A DNA stretch of 5,175 nucleotides from JAAEQD01 sp964521815. GTDB lineage: Bacteria > Zixibacteria > MSB-5A5 > UBA10806 > 4484-95. The first letter of the stretch is position 1; each line of letters starts with the position of its first letter. The notes below the pieces were generated by a model. That model was not told the origin of the DNA. It saw only the letters and a list, made by a program, of their open reading frames with translations, and ran no database searches. Location: assembly GCA_964521815.1 (NCBI GenBank), contig CAZFSN010000214.1:1-5175 (forward strand). Reading direction: 5' to 3'. Shown one piece after another: positions 1 to 4,635 of the stretch. A program made the translations under genes and the position numbers.

Positions 1-1122
1 AAATGGCTCTTTTTTAAATTTATTAGGTGCATCATTCGCATCATCTTTAAAAATTTCAATGTCAAATTTATCTTTTATTTTATTAAAGTTGGAGTCAAAT
101 ATATTCTTTTCTTTATCTTCAGTATAATCTGGGGATTCCTTTAACACCTCAAAATGCTTTCTATAAAGAATAATCTTAGCTAAATTACCAATTTTATTAT
201 TTCTACTCTTAGCTTCATTAATAAAATTCATAACTCTAGTATCATCAAATTTTAAAAATTCTTTTACATTTGACGGATAATAACTCTTATTTAAATGATC
301 TTTAAAGTATCCCTTAAGAAAATCTGATAAATGTTTATCATAAGCTCTGCGAGTACAATGGAAATATACTTGCAAAAACATATAATACCTAGCTAACATT
401 AATGATTCAGCAGTGTATTTGCCCCCTTCTTCTAGACCCAGCCCAATATCCTCTTGAATTTTATTATAAACAATGGTCATAGTATTAACTAATCTATCCA
501 AATCAAATCTTCCATAATAAACGCCGGTATAAAAAGAATCCCTCCACAAATAATCCGTTTTGTCGGCATCCAGCGGACCATCAATTATTTGATTAATTGG
601 AGGAATTATTTCTTTTTTTCTTAACATATTTGCTATGGTAGACTTATTGATGTCAAACGCTTGAAGGGAATCTAATATTTGTGATATTTCACCATCACCT
701 TCAATAATTCTTGCACTCATTTCTTCATGTGTAATTTTAGCTTGGAATAGTATTTCTGCACCATGTGAAAATGGACAATGTCCAATATCATGAAGTAGTG
801 CTATTAATCTTAAAATTATTTTATTTCTTTCATAGTCATCCTTATGCCACTTAGAAATCTTTTTTAACAGGTTTTCATTTAGATTTTTATCTTTTGCGAC
901 AATTACATCAAAAATTCTACTCGCGACGTCCATAACGCCTATTGAATGGCCAAACCTTGTATGCTCGGCCCCATGGTATACCATATGAGTTAAGGCAAGT
1001 TGTTTGATTCGACGGAGCCTTTGGAACGCCGCTGAGTTTATTATGTCTCTTTCGATGTCGTACACTTTAATAAATCCGTGTATCGGGTCCCTGAAAATAT
1101 GATACCTCTCAAAATATCCCAT
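1..1122 (-). CDS. HD-domain phosphohydrolase, dNTP triphosphohydrolase/SAMHD1-like (3' end beyond window)
   Basis: Reading leftward from ATG at 1122-1120 gives 374 codons without a stop to position 1, so the C-terminus is missing. Motifs in order: RDPIHGFI (11-18), EHTRFGHSIGV (53-63), LLHDIGHCPFSH (109-120), THEE (131-134), PLDADKTDYLWRDSFYTG (183-200). By alignment from memory to SAMHD1, the metal ligands are H59, H111, D112 and D187, and the catalytic-site histidines are H115, H120 and H132; all are present. The family (COG1078-type) hydrolyses dNTPs to deoxynucleoside and triphosphate, often under allosteric nucleotide control, in the cytoplasm. Substrate cannot be read from sequence. Codons are strongly A/T-ending, unlike the neighbours, suggesting horizontal acquisition; the first ~75 codons are GC-richer than the rest. 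The gene follows gatD on the same strand but has its own promoter. The C-terminal part seen is lysine-rich and not recognisable. Fold is secure; biological role (nucleotide pool, phage defence) is unknown. Confidence 0.88.
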   Translation of the reverse strand, partial: MGYFERYHIFRDPIHGFIKVYDIERDIINSAAFQRLRRIKQLALTHMVYHGAEHTRFGHSIGVMDVASRIFDVIVAKDKNLNENLLKKISKWHKDDYERNKIILRLIALLHDIGHCPFSHGAEILFQAKITHEEMSARIIEGDGEISQILDSLQAFDINKSTIANMLRKKEIIPPINQIIDGPLDADKTDYLWRDSFYTGVYYGRFDLDRLVNTMTIVYNKIQEDIGLGLEEGGKYTAESLMLARYYMFLQVYFHCTRRAYDKHLSDFLKGYFKDHLNKSYYPSNVKEFLKFDDTRVMNFINEAKSRNNKIGNLAKIILYRKHFEVLKESPDYTEDKEKNIFDSNFNKIKDKFDIEIFKDDANDAPNKFKKEPF

Positions 1123-1125
1123 AAC

Positions 1126-1154
1126 AACATACTGCACAAGTGTTCACTTGTCAA
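1126..1154 (-). promoter_or_regulatory. Sigma-70-type promoter of the HD phosphohydrolase gene
   Basis: On the minus strand, TTGACA (1154-1149) and TATGTT (1131-1126) are separated by exactly 17 bp. The -35 box is a perfect consensus match and the -10 matches 4 of 6. An A/T-rich tract with seven T's lies immediately upstream and could act as an UP element. The -10 box ends 3 bp before the ATG at 1122, so a normally placed transcription start falls at or within the start codon. That predicts a leaderless mRNA, and no Shine-Dalgarno sequence is seen. Confidence 0.72.
1136..1151. promoter_or_regulatory. Palindromic operator-like site overlapping the HD gene promoter
   Basis: The plus strand reads ACAAGTG-TT-CACTTGT, a perfect 7+7 bp inverted repeat with a 2 bp centre. 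It covers most of the spacer between the -35 and -10 boxes and overlaps the last three bases of the -35 box. This is a typical position for a repressor that blocks RNA polymerase. I do not recognise the motif as that of a named regulator, and no regulator gene is in the window. Confidence 0.6.
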
Positions 1155-1227
1155 GAAAAAAATTTAATTTGTTAAGCTTTTCACATTCCTTGTTACAATA
1201 TCTTAGAATAATAAGGCAAGCGATATT

Positions 1228-2616
1228 TTACAGCTTCAAACTACCCATAAACGCCTCGACTTCGGGGATGCCGCCTTGCAGGATCATATAGCCATCGAAT
1301 GGTTCGCGGGGCGTGATTTCATCGACAATCGGCGTGAGCATCATATCTTTGACTTTCTCACGATCATCGGTATGGCCCAGCACCCAGCCGAGCTTGATAT
1401 AAGCCACCTCGGGCAGCATGTTGCCGGCCGGCACAACGCCCATATGCATCAGATCGCGGCCGGTATCATAAACATACATATTCACATAGCCCCAGAGAGT
1501 CTGCACGGTCATGAATACCGCTATGCCCTTCTCGATTGCTCTTTTCAGCGGAGCGTAAAGCGGCTTATTGACATGTCCCAAGCCGGTGCCGGCGATCACT
1601 ATTCCCTTGTAGCCGTTATCGATCAGCGCTTCGATGATATCCGGTTTCATATTGGGGTAGTAATACACGATTGCCACTTTGTCCTCGAAAGCGGTGTCGA
1701 TTTTTACTTCGCGGTCGGTACGGCGTTTATTATAGAACGATCTGATATGAGTAAGTTTACCAGGTTCGACCATAGCCAGCGGCACACCGCTAAGAGTTCG
1801 GAAAGTTGATCTATATGATGAGTGCATTTTGCGCGCGCGGCAGGCGCTGTGGAGAAGGTTGTACTCATCGGAGGTGGGGCCGAACATGCAAACCATCACC
1901 TGGGCGATATCGCCATAGGCCGCGGTCCAGGCGGCCGCCTGAAGGTTCCGCGCGGCATCGGAAGAAGGTCTGTCGGAGGACCTTTGCGAGCCGACCATGA
2001 CAATCGGCACCGGTGTGTTTTGCGCCATAAAAGTTATAGCCGCGGCGGTGTGATGCATGGTGTCCGTGCCGTGACCGATGATTATGCCATCCACGCCATT
2101 TCTTATTTCCCGGCCGATAGCTTCGGCTACCAATCGCCATTGTTCAGGGCCCATGTTTTCGGAGAAAATGGCGCATATTTTCTCGGTTTTTATATTGCAA
2201 ATATCGGCCAATTCCGGTACCGCGCCGTATAATTCGCCCGGTGTGAAAGCCGGAATGACCGCCCCGGTGCGATAATCCAGCCGGGAGGCGATCGTCCCCC
2301 CTGTCCCCAGAAGGGTTACATTGGGCTTGCTTTCATCATAAGGAAATTCCTGTTCGGGTATTTTATACACGGCCTCTTTAAAGCCGATTTCTTTAGCCTC
2401 AATTATCGAGGTTACGGCCAGGCCGATATTATAGCCGGTTCTAAGCTTCATCACGATATGCCGGTCATCATCGGCGGTTTCCGAACGCGGCAAGATTACA
2501 CCGGTGAAAATTCCCTTGGTCGTTTTGATTTTGATATCCGACCAGACCCGAACTCCCATTTCTTTGAGTTTGGCCAATGCCTCGCCCTTGTAGCCTTTGT
2601 AAATTACACTATCCAC
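1228..2616 (-). CDS. gatD: GatD-like Glu-tRNA(Gln) amidotransferase subunit D / type I-like asparaginase
   Basis: The 462-residue product has the full GatD layout. A small N-terminal beta-barrel-like domain (about 1-90, with GVILPRSE and DRHIVMKLRTGYNIG) is followed by an L-asparaginase/amidase domain (about 98-430). Catalytic motifs are GTGGTIAS (104-111, Thr108), GHGTDTM (181-187, Thr184-Asp185) and ARKMHSS (261-267, Lys263), the expected Thr/Thr/Asp/Lys set. In archaea GatD releases ammonia from glutamine and passes it to GatE, which amidates Glu on tRNA(Gln). The start is GTG at 2616: an in-frame TAA lies about 30 bases upstream, and AAGGA sits about 10 bases before the GTG. The gene diverges from asnA across 455 bp. 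No gatE is visible; the next minus-strand gene is the unrelated HD hydrolase. Without GatE the protein might act as an asparaginase or glutaminase. Family assignment is strong; the physiological reaction is uncertain, and GatD is unusual outside archaea. Confidence 0.92.
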   Translation of the reverse strand: MDSVIYKGYKGEALAKLKEMGVRVWSDIKIKTTKGIFTGVILPRSETADDDRHIVMKLRTGYNIGLAVTSIIEAKEIGFKEAVYKIPEQEFPYDESKPNVTLLGTGGTIASRLDYRTGAVIPAFTPGELYGAVPELADICNIKTEKICAIFSENMGPEQWRLVAEAIGREIRNGVDGIIIGHGTDTMHHTAAAITFMAQNTPVPIVMVGSQRSSDRPSSDAARNLQAAAWTAAYGDIAQVMVCMFGPTSDEYNLLHSACRARKMHSSYRSTFRTLSGVPLAMVEPGKLTHIRSFYNKRRTDREVKIDTAFEDKVAIVYYYPNMKPDIIEALIDNGYKGIVIAGTGLGHVNKPLYAPLKRAIEKGIAVFMTVQTLWGYVNMYVYDTGRDLMHMGVVPAGNMLPEVAYIKLGWVLGHTDDREKVKDMMLTPIVDEITPREPFDGYMILQGGIPEVEAFMGSLKL

Positions 2617-2698
2617 CAGATCGTTTTCCTTATCAACATTACCTTAATCATAAGCCCTTGAATTCGACCCCGGCCTCATCGGCTTATTAGTTCCCCCC

Positions 2699-2715
2699 GC
2701 AGATATCGTATCTGC
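2699..2715. promoter_or_regulatory. 17 bp palindrome upstream of gatD (possible operator or leader hairpin)
   Basis: GCAGATA-TCG-TATCTGC is a perfect 7+7 inverted repeat with a 3 bp centre, flanked by runs of C on the plus strand. It lies 83 bp upstream of the gatD start codon. It could be a protein-binding site controlling gatD or a stem in its leader RNA. No T-run follows on either strand, so it is not an intrinsic terminator. Confidence 0.45.
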
Positions 2716-2786
2716 CCCAAATTTAAGAACTACGGGAATAGAATGGCGGTAATGTAATGAGTCTGATAAATAAAGGCAAGGTTAAG

Positions 2787-2794
2787 ATTATAAT
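2787..2794. promoter_or_regulatory. Candidate two-way -10 element
   Basis: ATTATAAT contains a perfect TATAAT on the plus strand (2789-2794) and another on the minus strand (2792-2787). No good -35 box is found at 16-18 bp on either strand, so promoter activity is only a possibility. A plus-strand start near 2801 would make an RNA of about 85 nt ending at the terminator at 2863-2885. A minus-strand start would give gatD a leader of about 160 nt. Confidence 0.3.
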
Positions 2795-2862
2795 TTAAAA
2801 GATAAAAAATCCTTTGGATTTAAAGTTCAAAGACATTATTTTCATGGCCAATTTAGGGATAG

Positions 2863-2885
2863 ACATCGGCTTTCCGATGTTTTTG
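2863..2885 (+). terminator. Intrinsic terminator upstream of asnA
   Basis: ACATCGG (2863-2869), loop CTTT, CCGATGT (2874-2880) form a perfect 7 bp stem followed directly by TTTT then G. The T-run exists only in the plus direction. No plus-strand gene lies upstream in the window, so it must end either a small RNA or a long asnA leader transcript (attenuation). Confidence 0.6.
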
Positions 2886-2947
2886 TAACAGAGCTGTTTA
2901 GCGATTGTTTGATAATATGCGAATTGATAGCACTGCGCGGCAATTCC

Positions 2948-2974
2948 GAATAAACAGGAGTTTTCCTGTTATTC
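2948..2974 (+). other. Hairpin upstream of asnA
   Basis: AACAGGA (2953-2959), loop GTTT, TCCTGTT (2964-2970) form a perfect 7 bp stem. It is extended by GAAT/ATTC across one bulged A (2952), giving 11 pairs. No useful T-run follows. TAAACAG (2951-2957) could instead pair with CTGTTTA (2979-2985), so two exclusive folds are possible if this is transcribed. Confidence 0.4.
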
Positions 2975-2989
2975 AAATCTGTTTAGAAA

Positions 2990-3019
2990 TTGATACGTTA
3001 AGGGTTTTGTTTAAATAAT
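2990..3019 (+). promoter_or_regulatory. asnA: Candidate asnA promoter
   Basis: TTGATA (2990-2995, 5 of 6 to consensus) and AATAAT (3014-3019, 5 of 6) are spaced by 18 bp, which would place the start near 3026 with a leader of about 45 nt. The region is very AT-rich, so chance matches are easy. This is the best pair I could find. Confidence 0.4.
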
Positions 3020-3058
3020 AAAACTATTAATAATGTTTTTAGATTTCATTTTTAAAGT

Positions 3059-3064
3059 AAGGAG
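3059..3064 (+). promoter_or_regulatory. asnA: Shine-Dalgarno site of asnA
   Basis: AAGGAG lies 7 bases before the ATG at 3072. This is optimal bacterial spacing and supports this start, even though the protein has an N-terminal extension compared with E. coli AsnA. Confidence 0.8.
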
Positions 3065-3071
3065 ATAACAC

Positions 3072-4196
3072 ATGGCCGACAAGAAGGCTGATCTGGCTGG
3101 ACCCGGTATCGGTAATTACACTGATTTGGAAAAAGTCCTGCCCGGCGATTATTCACCTCTTTTGAGTCACAAAGAGACAATGAAAGCCCTGTACGCGGTA
3201 AAAAGCTATATCGAAACCAACCTGTGCAAGGAACTCAAGCTGATGATGGTTCAGGTGCCTTTAATCGTCGATGTTAACAGCGGCGTGAACGATTATCTGG
3301 ATCGTGACGGTTCAAGAACGCCCATTCAGTTCCATATCTCAAACGATTACGACAAGCACCCAATCGATGCCCAGGTGGTACAGGCGGCCACCAAATGGAA
3401 ACGTATGGCCCTAAGGCAGTTCGACTGCAAGGTCGGCGAAGGTGTCTGCACCGATATGAGAGCGGTCCGCAAAGATTACTTCCTGGATCACGATCACAGC
3501 TGCTATGTCGATCAATGGGATTGGGAGAAAGTGATAACTGCCGATCAGCGCAACTTAAAATTCCTTACCACTGTAGTCAAGAAAATTTGGAAGGTGTTGA
3601 AAGGCGCCGAGGATTTGGCAATCGACATGTACCCCAAGTTGAAAAAATATCCCAGCCTGCCCGATAAACTGACATTTATTCACGCCGAGGAATTGCTCGA
3701 AAAATATCCCGATCTGCCTCGCAAACAGCGTGAGACGAAAATCCTTCAGGAATACCCGGCAGTCTTTATCTATGGTATCGGCTGGGTGCTGGCCGATGGC
3801 TATCCTCATGAGATGAGAGCCGCCGACTACGACGACTGGGTAACGCCGACCACATCTAAAAGCGGTAAGCCGATGCATGGCTTAAACGGCGATATCCTGG
3901 TCTGGAACCATGTGACCAAGCGCCGTCATGAACTCACCTCGATGGGTATCCGGGTGACTAAAGAGACGCTCAAGCAACAGCTGAAAATCACCGGCCAGGA
4001 GGATTTCCTGAACCTGCCGTATCATAAAGCGATCATAAACGACGAGATTCCGCTGTCTATTGGCGGTGGTATTGGTCAATCCAGAACCTACATGGCGCTT
4101 CTGCGCAAAGCCCATCTGGGCGAGGTCAGTGTCACGGTTTGGCCGCAGATATTAAAAGACATGTGCGCCGAGAAGAAGATTTTCGTGCTGGAGTAA
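3072..4196 (+). CDS. asnA: Aspartate-ammonia ligase (asparagine synthetase A)
   Basis: The 374-residue enzyme makes L-asparagine from L-aspartate, ammonia and ATP in the cytoplasm, via an aspartyl-adenylate on a class II aminoacyl-tRNA-synthetase-like fold. Family motifs appear in the expected order: KWKR (108-111), YVDQWDWE (145-152), YDDW (253-256), LNGDILVW (271-278), ELTSMGIRV (287-295) and the class II motif-3-like GGGIGQSR (331-338, Arg338). It is longer than E. coli AsnA (330 residues): it has an N-terminal extension of about 25-30 residues, an insert after YDDW and a longer C-terminal tail. ATG at 3072 is well supported by AAGGAG. The gene stands alone, diverging from gatD and followed by palindromic repeats and a terminator at 4494-4524. 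Codon use matches gatD and the downstream lipoprotein. Regulation by aspartate/asparagine status is plausible given the structured upstream region, but this is inference. The assignment is very secure. Confidence 0.96.
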   Translation: MADKKADLAGPGIGNYTDLEKVLPGDYSPLLSHKETMKALYAVKSYIETNLCKELKLMMVQVPLIVDVNSGVNDYLDRDGSRTPIQFHISNDYDKHPIDAQVVQAATKWKRMALRQFDCKVGEGVCTDMRAVRKDYFLDHDHSCYVDQWDWEKVITADQRNLKFLTTVVKKIWKVLKGAEDLAIDMYPKLKKYPSLPDKLTFIHAEELLEKYPDLPRKQRETKILQEYPAVFIYGIGWVLADGYPHEMRAADYDDWVTPTTSKSGKPMHGLNGDILVWNHVTKRRHELTSMGIRVTKETLKQQLKITGQEDFLNLPYHKAIINDEIPLSIGGGIGQSRTYMALLRKAHLGEVSVTVWPQILKDMCAEKKIFVLE

Positions 4197-4230
4197 GAAA
4201 CACAGTTATTAATATAAAAACACACAAGTT

Positions 4231-4266
4231 ATGTCAGGTCGTACCCGGCAGGGTGTGGCCTGACAT
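4231..4266 (+). repeat. Palindromic repeat 1 (16-pair hairpin)
   Basis: ATGTCAGG (4231-4238) pairs with CCTGACAT (4259-4266), and ACCC (4243-4246) pairs with GGGT (4251-4254) around loop GGCA. The four intervening positions (TCGT with GTGG) pair through three G-U wobbles and one C-G. The plus-strand RNA therefore forms a continuous 16-pair stem, while the minus-strand RNA would not. It starts 35 bases after the asnA stop codon. It lacks a T-run, so it would protect the 3' end rather than terminate. Confidence 0.6.
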
Positions 4267-4273
4267 TGGTTTG

Positions 4274-4305
4274 CAGACAGGTCACGCTTCGCTACGACCT
4301 GTCTG
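4274..4305 (-). repeat. Palindromic repeat 2, inverted relative of repeat 1
   Basis: CAGACAGGTC (4274-4283) and GACCTGTCTG (4296-4305) form a perfect 10 bp stem with a 12-base loop. Read on the minus strand it shares CAGGTCGTA and GTGNCCTG with repeat 1, in the same order and similar spacing. The two look like diverged copies of one element in opposite orientation, as in REP/BIME-type clusters. Confidence 0.6.
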
Positions 4306-4336
4306 AACTTTATATCCAGGACCCTGCCTTGAAACC

Positions 4337-4438
4337 GTCATTGCGAGGAACCCGTAGGGTGACGCGGCAATCTGGAAGTTGTTGCGCTGTATACATCCAG
4401 ATTGCTTCACCCCGCTTGTCGCGGGGATTCGCAATGAC
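4337..4438. repeat. Cloverleaf-like palindromic element with GTCATTGCGA ends
   Basis: Terminal inverted repeats GTCATTGCGA (4337-4346) and TCGCAATGAC (4429-4438) are perfect over 10 bp. An inner pair, GCAATCTGGA (4367-4376) with TCCAGATTGC (4396-4405), is also perfect. Between outer and inner stems, each side carries its own hairpin: ACCC-GTA-GGGT (4350-4360) on the left and CCCCGC-TTGTC-GCGGGG (4410-4426) on the right. The whole folds as a branched cruciform of 102 bp. From memory, CATTGCGAGG...GCAATC palindromes are dispersed in many bacterial genomes as small non-autonomous repeats. No transposase and no clear target-site duplication is seen here. Confidence 0.75.
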
Positions 4439-4493
4439 AAATATGTGGGATTTTTACAGACTAGAAAACGGGGATCTCATAAATTAAAAAATC

Positions 4494-4524
4494 AAACCCG
4501 CCAACCACAACCCGGCGGGTTTTA
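4494..4524 (+). terminator. Intrinsic terminator after asnA and the repeat cluster
   Basis: AAACCCGCC (4494-4502) and GGCGGGTTT (4514-4522) form a perfect 9 bp stem with an 11-base loop, followed by TTTTATTATG. A-rich sequence upstream (AAAAAATC) gives a moderate T-run on the other strand too, so it could work both ways. It probably ends the asnA transcript, giving a 3' untranslated region of about 300 nt that carries the repeats. Confidence 0.8.
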
Positions 4525-4580
4525 TTATGTCTCGAACATATTCAAGCGGCGGTAATACCGGGAATATATACAGTTTATCA

Positions 4581-4609
4581 TTGTATTTATATTAATAGTT
4601 AAATATATT
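4581..4609 (+). promoter_or_regulatory. Candidate promoter of the lipoprotein gene
   Basis: TTGTAT (4581-4586) and TATATT (4604-4609, 5 of 6 to consensus) are 17 bp apart. A start near 4616 would leave a leader of about 20 nt containing the ribosome binding site. The -35 match is weak and the region is AT-rich. Confidence 0.4.
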
Positions 4610-4622
4610 AGATTCGTTTGTC

Positions 4623-4630
4623 AAAGGAGG
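4623..4630 (+). promoter_or_regulatory. Shine-Dalgarno site that decides the lipoprotein start
   Basis: AAAGGAGG is a near-perfect ribosome binding site 5 bases before TTG at 4636. The earlier in-frame TTG at 4618 has no such site and would place the ribosome binding site inside the coding region. The lipoprotein signal also makes sense only from 4636. Confidence 0.8.
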
Positions 4631-4635
4631 ACAAT

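Larger units (their letters stand above)
2617..3071. other. Divergent gatD-asnA intergenic region (455 bp)
   Basis: No convincing open frame or tRNA is seen. The gatD-proximal part (2640-2760) is GC-richer and holds a 17 bp palindrome at 2699-2715 plus a 7 bp inverted repeat, ATAAGCC (2650-2656) with GGCTTAT (2681-2687). The middle has a two-way ATTATAAT box and a plus-strand intrinsic terminator. The asnA-proximal part is AT-rich with a hairpin, a candidate promoter and the ribosome binding site. No strong gatD promoter could be identified. CATCGGCTT occurs at 2677-2685 and again at 2864-2872 inside the terminator stem. Confidence 0.6.
4197..4635. other. Repeat-rich asnA-lipoprotein intergenic region (439 bp)
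   Basis: This stretch holds three palindromic repeats (4231-4266, 4274-4305, 4337-4438), an intrinsic terminator (4494-4524) and an AT-rich promoter zone (about 4561-4620). ACCCTGCC (4321-4328) is the reverse complement of GGCAGGGT inside the first palindrome (4247-4254), so a further repeat fragment may lie between the second and third elements. A short open frame crossing the repeats has no ribosome binding site or recognisable content and is not called. Confidence 0.7.

Noticed and set aside
1136..1151. LexA/SOS box in the HD gene promoter
   Set aside because: The palindrome lacks the GAAC-N4-GTTC or CTGT-N8-ACAG pattern, so it cannot be assigned to LexA.
1152..1227. Terminator for gatD
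   Set aside because: Only weak pairings such as AATATC/GATATT (1197-1202, 1222-1227) exist, without a T-run on the minus strand. Transcription may read into the HD gene or end by another mechanism.
1276..2275. Plus-strand and other-frame open frames overlapping gatD (for example 1276-1809 and 1822-2232)
   Set aside because: They are antisense or frame-shifted shadows of a well-supported GatD gene, with no ribosome binding sites or recognisable domains.
2650..2690. Possible tRNA fragment in the gatD leader (GGTCGAATTC on the minus strand resembles a T-loop)
   Set aside because: No acceptor, D or anticodon arms can be formed around it, and the T-stem does not pair.
3395..4115. Open frames inside asnA on both strands
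   Set aside because: asnA motifs run unbroken through the same bases; these frames are low-complexity shadows.
4231..4438. CRISPR array
   Set aside because: The repeats are palindromic, of two unrelated families and differently spaced; there are no regular spacers and no cas genes.
4266..4487. 73-codon plus-strand open frame across the repeat cluster
   Set aside because: It is made almost entirely of palindromic repeat sequence, with no ribosome binding site.
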